Below, piece after piece: positions 25,871 to 34,064 of a DNA stretch of 64,000 nt. Position numbers and translations under genes: made by a program. Location of the stretch: contig NZ_MQUC01000003.1 in assembly GCF_002994045.1 (NCBI RefSeq), positions 2,022,501 to 2,086,500 on the forward strand, read 5' to 3'. The notes under the pieces were generated by a model that worked only from the letters and a program-made list of their open reading frames with translations, ran no database searches and had not been told where the DNA came from. The stretch's first letter is position 1. Each line of letters starts with the position of its first letter. This stretch comes from Nonlabens agnitus. Lineage in GTDB: Bacteria > Bacteroidota > Bacteroidia > Flavobacteriales > Flavobacteriaceae.

Positions 25871-27229
25871 ATGAAAAAGAAAAGCATCTTACTAGTAGCT
25901 ATAGCTGTTTTCAGTTTCGCTTTCGCGAAAGCGCAAGAAGCAGACGACTGTACGGTAATGCTTCAAATATTTGCAGAAAACGCAAAGGCCAGAAGTTATG
26001 ACGAGGCATACAAGCAACTAGCACCACTAGTAACCAATTGTCCAGATGCAAGTGCCGCCATATATCAATACGGTGAGCGCATCTATGAGCACAGACTTAG
26101 AAACAATATAGGAAACGAGAACGAAAACGCAGTTGGACTTATTGCCATGTTTGACGGGCAAATTAACCGATTTGCAGATAAGGTCAACGTTAGTAAAAAG
26201 ATGGTTGAAAAAGCTCGTGCGATGTATAAATACAACATCGGTACGCAAGATGAGGTATATGCTATTCTTGACGAAGAGTTTAGAGACAATCCAGAGGAAT
26301 TCACAGATCCTAACGCGATGATTACTTACTTCAAACTAGCTGAAAACCGTTACAATGACAAGAAAATTGATCTACAAGGTTTCTTTGACATCTATGATGA
26401 ATTGACGCTACAAATTGAGAATGTTCAAGATGAAAGAGGTATGATCCTTAACAATTATCTAGACAAAGAGGCTGCAGGTACGTTGACTGATGATGAGTTG
26501 AGCGACAAAGAGGCGCAAGAAACAAACATCAAAAACTATGGTATCGTTATGGGTAGTGTAAATGCTACTCTAGGTTCTCTAGCAGATTGTGATAAGTTGA
26601 TCCCATTATATGAAGCAGAATTTGACAATAAAAAGAGCGATGAGAAATGGTTATCTAACGTATTGAGAAGACTTCAAGCAAAAGAATGTACTGATGCTCC
26701 ATTATATGTTGAATCTGTAAAAGCGTTGCACGAGATCAATCCTAGTGCAAAAACAGCTTATGGTCTAGGTAACATTGCGAGTACACAATCAGAAAAATTT
26801 AAATATTGGGATCAGGCTATATCTTTAGGTGTAAGCAAGGACCTTGAGTCTAAAATTTATTACAAGAAAGGTATTGCCTACAAAAATCAAGGACAGTACA
26901 GCAGTGCGAAAAGAGAGTTTATTGCAGCAAATAATGCAAAGCCATCCTTTGGCGCACCATACCTGCAAATTGCGAGTATGATTGCTAATAGTGCCAACAG
27001 TTGTGGAACTACTCCATTTGAAAAAAGAGCAGTTTACTGGGTAGCTGCTAGATATGCAAACAAAGCTGCAGCGGTAGATCCTTCCATAAAGAGTAACGCG
27101 TTGCAAGCTGCAGCAAGTTACAATGGTAGTGCTCCACAAAGCCAAGAAATATTCATGAGTAAAGAGTATAAATCTGGATCCACCATATCTTTCAGTTGTT
27201 GGATAGGAGAATCAGTAAGAGTACCATAG
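25871..27229 (+). CDS. TPR-containing periplasmic protein
   Basis: A 452-residue secreted protein: signal MKKKSILLVAIAVFSFAFAKA followed by QEADDC. Helical repeats recognisable as TPR-like occur toward the C terminus (KIYYKKGIAYKNQGQYSSAKREFIAANNAKPSFGAPYL). The end GTTPFEKRAVYWVAARYANKAAAVDP and SFSCWIGESVRVP is a conserved tail. Function unknown, probably an envelope scaffold or adaptor. Unusually, the palindrome at 25918-25933 encodes the AFAKA of the signal-peptide cleavage site. Confidence 0.75.
   Translation: MKKKSILLVAIAVFSFAFAKAQEADDCTVMLQIFAENAKARSYDEAYKQLAPLVTNCPDASAAIYQYGERIYEHRLRNNIGNENENAVGLIAMFDGQINRFADKVNVSKKMVEKARAMYKYNIGTQDEVYAILDEEFRDNPEEFTDPNAMITYFKLAENRYNDKKIDLQGFFDIYDELTLQIENVQDERGMILNNYLDKEAAGTLTDDELSDKEAQETNIKNYGIVMGSVNATLGSLADCDKLIPLYEAEFDNKKSDEKWLSNVLRRLQAKECTDAPLYVESVKALHEINPSAKTAYGLGNIASTQSEKFKYWDQAISLGVSKDLESKIYYKKGIAYKNQGQYSSAKREFIAANNAKPSFGAPYLQIASMIANSANSCGTTPFEKRAVYWVAARYANKAAAVDPSIKSNALQAAASYNGSAPQSQEIFMSKEYKSGSTISFSCWIGESVRVP
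25918..25933. repeat. 16-bp palindrome, copy 8 (signal peptide of TPR protein)
   Basis: Perfect CGCTTTCGCGAAAGCG, in frame. The encoded AFAKA forms the A-x-A cleavage region of the signal peptide. Confidence 0.95.
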
Positions 27230-27802
27230 GTGACAGCATTCAACAACATATTAAAATTCACGATCACGGCACTTGCCGTGATCTGTTTTTTAGCATGTAC
27301 AGATAACCTGGAAGAAATTGCCAAAATGAATACGGTCTCTAACGAGCCCACTAACGAGGTAGAAAATCTATTACTTAAACATACCGATAGCGGCATGCTT
27401 AAAATCACATTGTCCGGCAAACTCATGTTGGATTATTCTAATGATGAGTTTCCTTATACGGAGTTTCCAGAAGGTCTTCAAGTTGAAGTCTACGACACTA
27501 AAAAATCACCAGCTGAAAAAACGACCATTACCTCAGACTATGGGGTGATCTATAACGATACCGACCTTGTGGATCTTATAGGTAATGTGACCATTGTCAC
27601 ATCTGATGGGAATACTTTTTATGGAGACCAGCTGTATTGGGATCAAAAGTCCAAATGGATTTTTACCAATGAGCCCTTCAATACAGATTTAAAAAATAGT
27701 AGCAAAACTTCTGGAGATATTATCGATTCCAACGAGAAACTGACTCAGGCACTCGTGCGTAATGCCAGAGACCAATACTACGTAAAACCTATCAATGAGT
27801 AA
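27230..27802 (+). CDS. lptC: LptC-like LPS export protein, lipoprotein
   Basis: A 190-residue protein starting with GTG directly after the TPR gene's stop. The signal ends in a lipobox (ALAVICFLAC). The pattern MLKITLSGKLMLDYSNDEFPYTEFPEGLQVEVYD followed by TSDYGVIYNDTDLVDLIGNVTIVTSDGNTFYGDQLYWDQ is typical of LptC, whose beta-jellyroll passes lipopolysaccharide from LptB2FG to LptA. It overlaps the next small gene by 8 bp. Lipidation instead of a plain membrane anchor is common in Bacteroidota LptC. Confidence 0.85.
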   Translation: MTAFNNILKFTITALAVICFLACTDNLEEIAKMNTVSNEPTNEVENLLLKHTDSGMLKITLSGKLMLDYSNDEFPYTEFPEGLQVEVYDTKKSPAEKTTITSDYGVIYNDTDLVDLIGNVTIVTSDGNTFYGDQLYWDQKSKWIFTNEPFNTDLKNSSKTSGDIIDSNEKLTQALVRNARDQYYVKPINE

Positions 27803-27989
27803 ATTCTTCAAATATTTTGAGTACGCCTATTTATTCTTTGCCGTGCTGTTTATAGCGACCGGTATTTATGAATATGGAGACACACCGCAACGTTCCTACT
27901 TGATGTTTGGAATGGCTGGTCTAGCCGTGTTTATGTTTTTCTTCAAACGACGTTTTCGTCGTAGATTTGAAGATCGCAACAAACAATAA
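27795..27989 (+). CDS. Small membrane protein of unknown function
   Basis: Sixty-four residues with two predicted membrane helices (YLFFAVLFIATGIYEYG and YLMFGMAGLAVFMFFF) and a highly basic tail KRRFRRRFEDRNKQ. It overlaps lptC by 8 bp and the CorC-like gene by one base (TAATG), so it is almost surely translated as part of this operon. I do not recognise the family. Confidence 0.7.
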   Translation: MSKFFKYFEYAYLFFAVLFIATGIYEYGDTPQRSYLMFGMAGLAVFMFFFKRRFRRRFEDRNKQ

Positions 27990-29263
27990 TGCTCGAACAG
28001 ATACTTCTCATCATAAGCATGCTCATTTTGAGCGCGTTCTTTTCTGGAATGGAGATCGCTTATGTTTCTTCCAATAAGATCCACATTGAACTTGAAAAGC
28101 GACAGCAGGATTTTATAGGCCGTGTACTGCGCAATTTGACCGTTCAACCTTCTAAGTTTATCATCACGATGCTTATAGGTAACAGCGTGGCGTTGGTTAT
28201 TTATGGTTTTGCCATGGGTGATTTATTGACGGTACAGCTTTCAAATTGGTATCCGGCACTGGTAAACAATGCATTCCAGTTACTGTTGATTCAAACAGTG
28301 ATTTCCACCTTGGTGATTCTATTGACGGCAGAGTTTTTACCTAAGGTGTTCTTTCAAATCTATGCCAACGAATTGCTTAAATTCTTTGCGATTCCAGCCT
28401 ACCTTTTTTACCTACTTTTTTGGGGAGTTTCCTGGTTCTGCATCCAGTTATCAGACTTTGTGCTGAAAACCTTTTTCAAGTCCAAAGGCGATGAGGTCCA
28501 ACTCTCTTTTTCCAAACTAGAGTTAGGGAACTACATCACAGAACAGATGGAAAGTGCCCAAGAACAAGAAGATGTAGACACAGAGATTCAAATTTTCCAG
28601 AACGCACTAGACTTCGGTGGTCTTAAGGCCCGCGAGGTCATGGTTCCACGCACTGAGATGATTTCGGTTCAAGAAACATCAGACATTAAAGAACTGAGCA
28701 AAAAGTTTGTCTCCACTGGCCTGAGCAAGATATTAACGCATGTCGACACCATCGACGACATAAGCGGTTATGTGCACAGTTTTGACCTTTTCAAATCGCC
28801 AGCATCCATCATAGATGTGCGTCGCGACGTGATCAATGTACCAGAAACCATGCTGGTCAAGGACGTCTTGAACCTCTTGATCAAACGCCATAAAAGTATT
28901 GCTATCGTTCTGGATGAATATGGCGGTACTTCAGGACTCATCACGGTTGAGGATATTGTAGAAGAACTCTTTGGAGAGATTGAAGACGAGCACGATTCTG
29001 ACCAGCTTATCGAGAGCCAGTTGAGCGATACCTGCTTCAAATTGAGCGCCAGACTTGAGGTGGACTATGTGAACGAACGCTTCAAACTGGACCTACCAGA
29101 AAGCGAGCAATACGAGACCATAGGCGGCCTCATCGTCCATGAAACCGAAAATATCCCAGCCGAATTAGAAGAGGTCATCGTCGATCAATATTCCTTCAAA
29201 ATTCTAGAGAAGTCCAACAACAAAATCGACCTGGTAGAACTCAACATTATCCCAGAAGAGTAG
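27989..29263 (+). CDS. CorC/HlyC (CNNM-CBS) transmembrane protein
   Basis: A 424-residue protein with an N-terminal DUF21/CNNM membrane domain (about 1-150, three to four helices), two CBS domains (from REVMVPRTEMISV to EYGGTSGLITVEDIVEELFGEIEDEHD) and a C-terminal CorC_HlyC domain. Family members transport or regulate divalent cations; the old label hemolysin is misleading. GldE belongs to the same family, but gldD is not beside it here, so I do not call it GldE. Confidence 0.85.
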   Translation: MLEQILLIISMLILSAFFSGMEIAYVSSNKIHIELEKRQQDFIGRVLRNLTVQPSKFIITMLIGNSVALVIYGFAMGDLLTVQLSNWYPALVNNAFQLLLIQTVISTLVILLTAEFLPKVFFQIYANELLKFFAIPAYLFYLLFWGVSWFCIQLSDFVLKTFFKSKGDEVQLSFSKLELGNYITEQMESAQEQEDVDTEIQIFQNALDFGGLKAREVMVPRTEMISVQETSDIKELSKKFVSTGLSKILTHVDTIDDISGYVHSFDLFKSPASIIDVRRDVINVPETMLVKDVLNLLIKRHKSIAIVLDEYGGTSGLITVEDIVEELFGEIEDEHDSDQLIESQLSDTCFKLSARLEVDYVNERFKLDLPESEQYETIGGLIVHETENIPAELEEVIVDQYSFKILEKSNNKIDLVELNIIPEE

Positions 29264-29471
29264 ATCGCAAGAGCTATTTTTTAGTTCCACATTTTTAGAA
29301 TTGTCTTAGAGTTTAAAATGAGTTCGCTTTCGCGAAAGCGTACCCTTCACACCTACCACAATAACAAGTAATTAGCGATCCTTTTAAAACAGGACTTTTA
29401 AAGAAGTTACGGCTTCCATAATTGGGTGGAAAACGTTATTTTCGCCACCGTTTAAATTTAAAATACAGAGC
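29264..29471. other. Intergenic region upstream of ppiD-like gene
   Basis: A 208-bp gap holding one palindrome copy. A near-consensus -7 box TAAATTTA lies at 29453-29460, close to the ATG at 29472. No ORF or terminator is evident. Confidence 0.5.
29325..29340. repeat. 16-bp palindrome, copy 9 (intergenic)
   Basis: Perfect CGCTTTCGCGAAAGCG between the CorC-like and PpiD-like genes, about 130 bp before the PpiD-like ATG. Confidence 0.95.
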
Positions 29472-31589
29472 ATGGCCATTTTAGGTAAAATCAGGTCTCA
29501 AGGATTGATCCTGATCATCATTATTGCACTAGCGCTTTTTGCCTTTATCATAGGTGATTTGATACGTCAGGGAAGTTTTACAAGTGAGGATCAAAACGTC
29601 ATAGGTTATGTAGGCGATACAGAGCTGGATCGTCAACAATTTACCAGACAGGTAGAAGCTACCATGAACCAACGTTCTGGGATGTCCACCATCCAAGCTG
29701 TTAATGGTGTGTGGGACCAGCAGGTACGCGATGCTGTCTTGAAGCAGCAAGTCGAGGATGCCGGTATCCAGGTCACTGATGAAGAGGTTTCCAACTACAT
29801 GAAGGCAGCCTATGCTAGATTCCCGCAATTTCAAGATGAAAACGGACAGTTCTCTGACGCTTTATTTGCACAATATGTGAATCAAGCCGCAACGCAAAAC
29901 CCAGGAGGATGGGCACAGGATCTTGCCAGTGCAGAGAATCAAGTGCGCCAGCAAAAGTTGTTTACATTACTTAAAAGTGGTGTAATAGGTACAAGAACTG
30001 ATGGTGAGTTTGCCTACAGACTGGAAAACGATAAGCGTGACTTTCAATATGTCAACATACCTTATTCTACTATTTCAGATTCTGCCGTAGAGATAACGAA
30101 ATCAGACATTAAAGATTACATCAAGAAGCACGAGAAGCAGTTTCAAGCAGATGCCCAACGTGATATTGAATATGTACTTTTTGAAGACAAAGCCTCTACC
30201 GAGGATATTGCTGCAATCAATAAAGAATTGAATGCTTTGATCAACGGTAAAGAAAACCAGTACAATGAGCAAACTAAAAAAACAGAAACCGTTGCAGGAT
30301 TGAGAGACACTAAAAATGTGGAGCTTTTCATCAACGCTAATTCTGATTTGCCTTACTCTAACAGATACACCATGGTTTCTAGCTTGACACCAGCGCAACG
30401 TGAACTTAACAACGTGAGTGTAGGCGAAATCTACGGCCCGTTTAACGATGGTGAGTATGCTAAAATCTCTAAAGTTGAAGACAGAAAAACCATCAACGAC
30501 AGCATTAAGAACAGACATATCCTAGTTCCTTTTGCTGGAGCTTCCAGAGCTGGATCTGACGTAACTCGTGACAAGGCTGCGGCAAAGAAAATGGCAGACA
30601 GCATTCTTGCGACCATAGGTCAAAGCAAAGACAACTACGACGAGAAATATGAGTACTATCAAGAAAACGAGCCGCAAATCTTAGCGCAAGACTTAGGTTG
30701 GGTGGTTTACTCTGGTAATGCAGCGCAATTCGCTCCAGGTTACACAAAATTCTTATACGACAATAATGAAGGTACAGTTGGTGTTGCAGAAAGTTCTTTT
30801 GGATACCATATCATCAGAATTGATGAGACCGCTGGCGCTGGAGAAGCTATCAAACTTGCTACCGTTGCTAAAAAAGTAAACGCATCAAAAGCAACCAGCA
30901 AATCCTTATACACTAAAACCCAAAAATTCCAACAAGCAGCAGAGAAAGGAAATTTTGAGGAGCTTGCTAAGGAATATGAAGTGACCGCTACGCCTGTTAG
31001 AAACTTAAAGTCGCTTGACGAGAGTCTTCCTGCTTTAGGCCGTAACCGTGACATCGTGAAATGGTCATTTAACAATGAGCGTGAAGTGGGCGATGTAGAG
31101 CGTTTTGAAACTCCTAGAGGTTATGTAGTAGCACGATTGACTCGCATAGGTGAAGAAGGTCTTATGAGTGTAGAAGAAGCTAGTCCAACGGTAACTCCTA
31201 TTTTGAGAAACAAGAAAAAAGCGGAGATGATCATGGCTAAAATCAAGTCTACCGATCTTAACACCATCGCTACCAACCAGAAGCAACAAGTTAGTACTGC
31301 AAATGCAGTGAATCGCAAGTCACCAGTTCTTGCAGGTGTAGGTCAGGAGCCTAAAGTAGTAGGAACTGCTTTTGGACTTAAAGAAGGTCAAACTTCTGGA
31401 CCTATTGCAGGTGAGAAAGGTGTTTTTATCATCAAACTTACTGGCATTGACAACGCTCCAGATCTTGACAACTATACCAGTGATGCTAGAACAGTAGCAC
31501 AGCGTACGGCTAATCAATCCACTTCTGCATTAGTAGAGGCTTTGAAAAAAGCCACAGATATTGAGGACAAAAGAGCAGTCTTCTATTAA
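29472..31589 (+). CDS. ppiD: PpiD-like peptidyl-prolyl isomerase (SurA/parvulin family)
   Basis: A 705-residue membrane-anchored periplasmic chaperone. One N-terminal helix (GLILIIIIALALFAFIIGDLIR) is followed by a SurA_N-like segment and parvulin-type domains, seen around NRHILVPFAGASRAGSD, QDLGWVVYSG and SSFGYHIIRIDE, with a second region near VGTAFGLKEGQTSGPI. The family assists folding of outer-membrane and secreted proteins. A bidirectional terminator follows. Its place after lptC and the CorC-like gene is a usual flavobacterial order. Confidence 0.9.
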   Translation: MAILGKIRSQGLILIIIIALALFAFIIGDLIRQGSFTSEDQNVIGYVGDTELDRQQFTRQVEATMNQRSGMSTIQAVNGVWDQQVRDAVLKQQVEDAGIQVTDEEVSNYMKAAYARFPQFQDENGQFSDALFAQYVNQAATQNPGGWAQDLASAENQVRQQKLFTLLKSGVIGTRTDGEFAYRLENDKRDFQYVNIPYSTISDSAVEITKSDIKDYIKKHEKQFQADAQRDIEYVLFEDKASTEDIAAINKELNALINGKENQYNEQTKKTETVAGLRDTKNVELFINANSDLPYSNRYTMVSSLTPAQRELNNVSVGEIYGPFNDGEYAKISKVEDRKTINDSIKNRHILVPFAGASRAGSDVTRDKAAAKKMADSILATIGQSKDNYDEKYEYYQENEPQILAQDLGWVVYSGNAAQFAPGYTKFLYDNNEGTVGVAESSFGYHIIRIDETAGAGEAIKLATVAKKVNASKATSKSLYTKTQKFQQAAEKGNFEELAKEYEVTATPVRNLKSLDESLPALGRNRDIVKWSFNNEREVGDVERFETPRGYVVARLTRIGEEGLMSVEEASPTVTPILRNKKKAEMIMAKIKSTDLNTIATNQKQQVSTANAVNRKSPVLAGVGQEPKVVGTAFGLKEGQTSGPIAGEKGVFIIKLTGIDNAPDLDNYTSDARTVAQRTANQSTSALVEALKKATDIEDKRAVFY

Positions 31590-31607
31590 TAGAAAACTCA
31601 GTTCCAT

Positions 31608-31642
31608 AAAAAAGCCTTTACGATTCCCGTAAAGGCTTTTTT
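31608..31642. terminator. Bidirectional terminator between ppiD and GHMP kinase
   Basis: Fifteen-bp perfect stem AAAAAAGCCTTTACG / CGTAAAGGCTTTTTT with loop ATTCC, between convergent genes. A and T tails on each side let it serve both directions. Confidence 0.9.
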
Positions 31643-31662
31643 AATTTAAACCAGATCGATTT

Positions 31663-32607
31663 TTAAGAATCCAATACCACTTCTTTCCAGCGATACATCT
31701 TTTGATATCCCTTTTCCTGAAAATATTTCATAGCTTCTTCATCTCCAGTGACTAGAACAAAATCGCCGCCCCAACCGCCTAGGGATTTGATGGCTCCTTT
31801 ATAGTCTGGAAACAACCGTAGTTTTACTGGCTCTACTCCTATCAGTTCACCAATGATTTGTTCGTGTTTCCCAATTACCTCTTGAAAGGCCTCTAGATCG
31901 TCTTCAGTTTCTAAAAACTTTTTGGGCATTTCATTCAACCGTTCTCGGTTCTCATCAGTGAGATGTTGTGGATCAAAGCTGGCGATAGAATCGCGGCTGT
32001 TTTGCTTTTGATTGAGATAGATAAAATATAATTGATCCTTGAATGATGGCTTATAGCTAATGGGAACTTCTTGTGGCTGTCCATCATTATAATTATACAC
32101 TACTGGAGAATCTGCTTGGGCACATGCAATATCATAGCCGCTACCACCAAAACATTCAAACTGCAAGGCATACGCATCACAACCCAACCATTGCGCGACC
32201 ATAGAAATTAATGTGGAGCTTGTTCCCATTCCAGACTGGTAATCAAAATCCAATCGAGTCAATGCGTCAAATCCTTGATCAAAATTGGTAGCCTCTATAA
32301 GTTTTAAAGCAGTTCGTAATATTTGTACCAGTTTTTTGGTGACTTCCTTTTCACCTTTGAATCTTACATCAGTCAGCTGACTTATCAGGAAACTATCTTC
32401 AAACCATATTGAACCATCTGCATTGTAGCTGGTCCATGTAATAAGCTCGTCTGTTCGTGGATGAATCTCCAATCGTTGATCCAACTTTAGAGGTATGGCT
32501 AGTGCATCCACATTGTCCAGAACGGCATATTCTCCAGTAAGCAAAAACTTACCATGAGCAGAAAAAGATGCTTTCTTGACAGAAAACAAAGAGGCTTCGG
32601 GATTCAT
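31663..32607 (-). CDS. GHMP family kinase, candidate phosphomevalonate kinase
   Basis: A 314-residue sugar/mevalonate-type kinase. KASFSAHGKFLLTGEYAVLDN is the N-terminal GHMP motif, SGMGTSSTLIS the ATP-binding motif 2, GGSGYDIACAQADSP a substrate motif and KSLGGWGGDFVLVTG the C-terminal motif 3. Its start overlaps the HMG-CoA reductase stop by one base (TAATG), tying it to the mevalonate pathway. A separate mevalonate kinase and the decarboxylase lie at 56-58 kb, so the step lacking a gene is phosphomevalonate kinase. That assignment is inference from context. Confidence 0.8.
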   Translation of the reverse strand: MNPEASLFSVKKASFSAHGKFLLTGEYAVLDNVDALAIPLKLDQRLEIHPRTDELITWTSYNADGSIWFEDSFLISQLTDVRFKGEKEVTKKLVQILRTALKLIEATNFDQGFDALTRLDFDYQSGMGTSSTLISMVAQWLGCDAYALQFECFGGSGYDIACAQADSPVVYNYNDGQPQEVPISYKPSFKDQLYFIYLNQKQNSRDSIASFDPQHLTDENRERLNEMPKKFLETEDDLEAFQEVIGKHEQIIGELIGVEPVKLRLFPDYKGAIKSLGGWGGDFVLVTGDEEAMKYFQEKGYQKMYRWKEVVLDS

Positions 32608-33914
32608 TATCGCAACTTTTGTAGAGATTCCTTCAATGCAGAAAAGCTAGGCGTCTTGTCTGCAAACTCCTTTCTCAACATTTTTTTCTCTGCATCTGTT
32701 GCACCTATTTGCTCCAGCATATTCGTTAAGTGCATTTTCATATGACCTGACTGGATACCAGTCGTTACCAAGGAGTGCAAAGCGGCAAAGTTTTGTGCAA
32801 GACCACATACTGCCGTGATGGACATCAATTCTTGCGCATCAGGTTGCCCCATAATCTGCAGTGACAACTTTGCTAATGGATGTAAAGAAGTTAAACCACC
32901 AACAGTTCCCAAGGCCAGCGGGAAACCTGCTTCAAAGGTGAATCTACCATCTTCTACTCGAGCTGCGGTAAGACTGCGATATTGACCACTACGAGTAGCA
33001 TAGGCATGAACGCCAGCTTCCACAGCTCTGAAATCATTACCAGTAGCAAGAACCACGGCATCAATCCCGTTCATGATTCCTTTATTGTGAGTGACCGCAC
33101 GGTAGGGTTCTACGGTAGCAATCTCGACCGCTTCCACAAATTTGCGTGCAAACTGGTCACCAGTGACGCTATTAATAGTACCAATTTCATCCACCTCACA
33201 AGAAACCTCAACATGCACCACACATTCTGGGACGTAGTTACTTAAGATGGACATGATCACTTCTGGTGGTGCGATGGAAAAGCCTTGAAAATCGGCAGCT
33301 TTTTGTTTGAAGGTGGTCGCGAGTTGTTCCAGCACGGTATTGATAAAATTGGCGCCCATGGCGTCGCGTGTGTCAAAGGTCGCATGTAGTTGGTAGTAAC
33401 CTCTCAAGGCTTCGGTTTTATCAACCAGTTGCAGTTCTAGCAGGCCACCACCTCGAGATTTCATGCTGGCATTGATGTGCTCTACAGATTGTAGTAAGTC
33501 CGCTTTCGCGAAAGCGTAAAATGCTTCCATCTCACTGCGCAATCCATCATATTTGATATGCACTTGCCCAGATTTTGTCGTGCCCTTGATGGTCGTTTTA
33601 AAGCCACCGCGATCCAACCAGAATTTGGCCGCTTTACTTGCTGCAGCTACAACACTACTTTCTTCAATGACCATAGGGATGGTCGTGAGCTGGCCGTTGA
33701 TCAAAAAATTAGGCGCCAGACCCATGGGCAAATAGTAATTGGTAATCGTATTCTCGCTAAAACCGTCGTGCAGTTCCTGCAACTTCTCATGGGTGTTCCA
33801 GTATTGTAAAATTGTTTCTCGCGCAGTGGCATCGTTGCCAAGATGGTTGGAAATCAACCAGTCTACTTTATCAGATTTGGAGAGTTTGGAAAAACCTTGA
33901 ATGGGTTGGTTCAT
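32607..33914 (-). CDS. mvaA: Hydroxymethylglutaryl-CoA reductase, class II
   Basis: A 435-residue enzyme with class II features. It lacks a membrane anchor. ENTITNYYLPMGLAPNF and the catalytic Glu region IEESSVVAAASKAAKFW are present, as are DAMGANFINTV, the catalytic Lys region THNKGIMNGIDAV, GTVGGLTSLHPLAK, and the catalytic His in SGHMKMHLTNM. It reduces HMG-CoA to mevalonate; in the biosynthetic direction it opens the mevalonate route to isoprenoids. The palindrome at 33501-33516 is read as AFAKA. Divergent from the DPP-IV-like gene. Confidence 0.95.
   Translation of the reverse strand: MNQPIQGFSKLSKSDKVDWLISNHLGNDATARETILQYWNTHEKLQELHDGFSENTITNYYLPMGLAPNFLINGQLTTIPMVIEESSVVAAASKAAKFWLDRGGFKTTIKGTTKSGQVHIKYDGLRSEMEAFYAFAKADLLQSVEHINASMKSRGGGLLELQLVDKTEALRGYYQLHATFDTRDAMGANFINTVLEQLATTFKQKAADFQGFSIAPPEVIMSILSNYVPECVVHVEVSCEVDEIGTINSVTGDQFARKFVEAVEIATVEPYRAVTHNKGIMNGIDAVVLATGNDFRAVEAGVHAYATRSGQYRSLTAARVEDGRFTFEAGFPLALGTVGGLTSLHPLAKLSLQIMGQPDAQELMSITAVCGLAQNFAALHSLVTTGIQSGHMKMHLTNMLEQIGATDAEKKMLRKEFADKTPSFSALKESLQKLR
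33501..33516. repeat. 16-bp palindrome, copy 10 (in mvaA)
   Basis: Perfect CGCTTTCGCGAAAGCG, in frame, read as AFAKA. Confidence 0.95.
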
Positions 33915-34064
33915 AAATGGCGTTTAAATATGTAAATATACGATGCGCAGTAGAAAGCCGTCCAGTGTATAATCGCTCAAAAACCCTCATTAATTGGGAA
34001 ATTTTTACTAAAATTGAAGGCCTTGTAGAGGATTTCTACTTTACGAACAATTTAAACCTATTTC

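Noticed and set aside
27989..29263. Calling the CorC/HlyC protein GldE
   Set aside because: GldE is in the same family, but the expected gldD neighbour is absent and domain order alone does not separate them.
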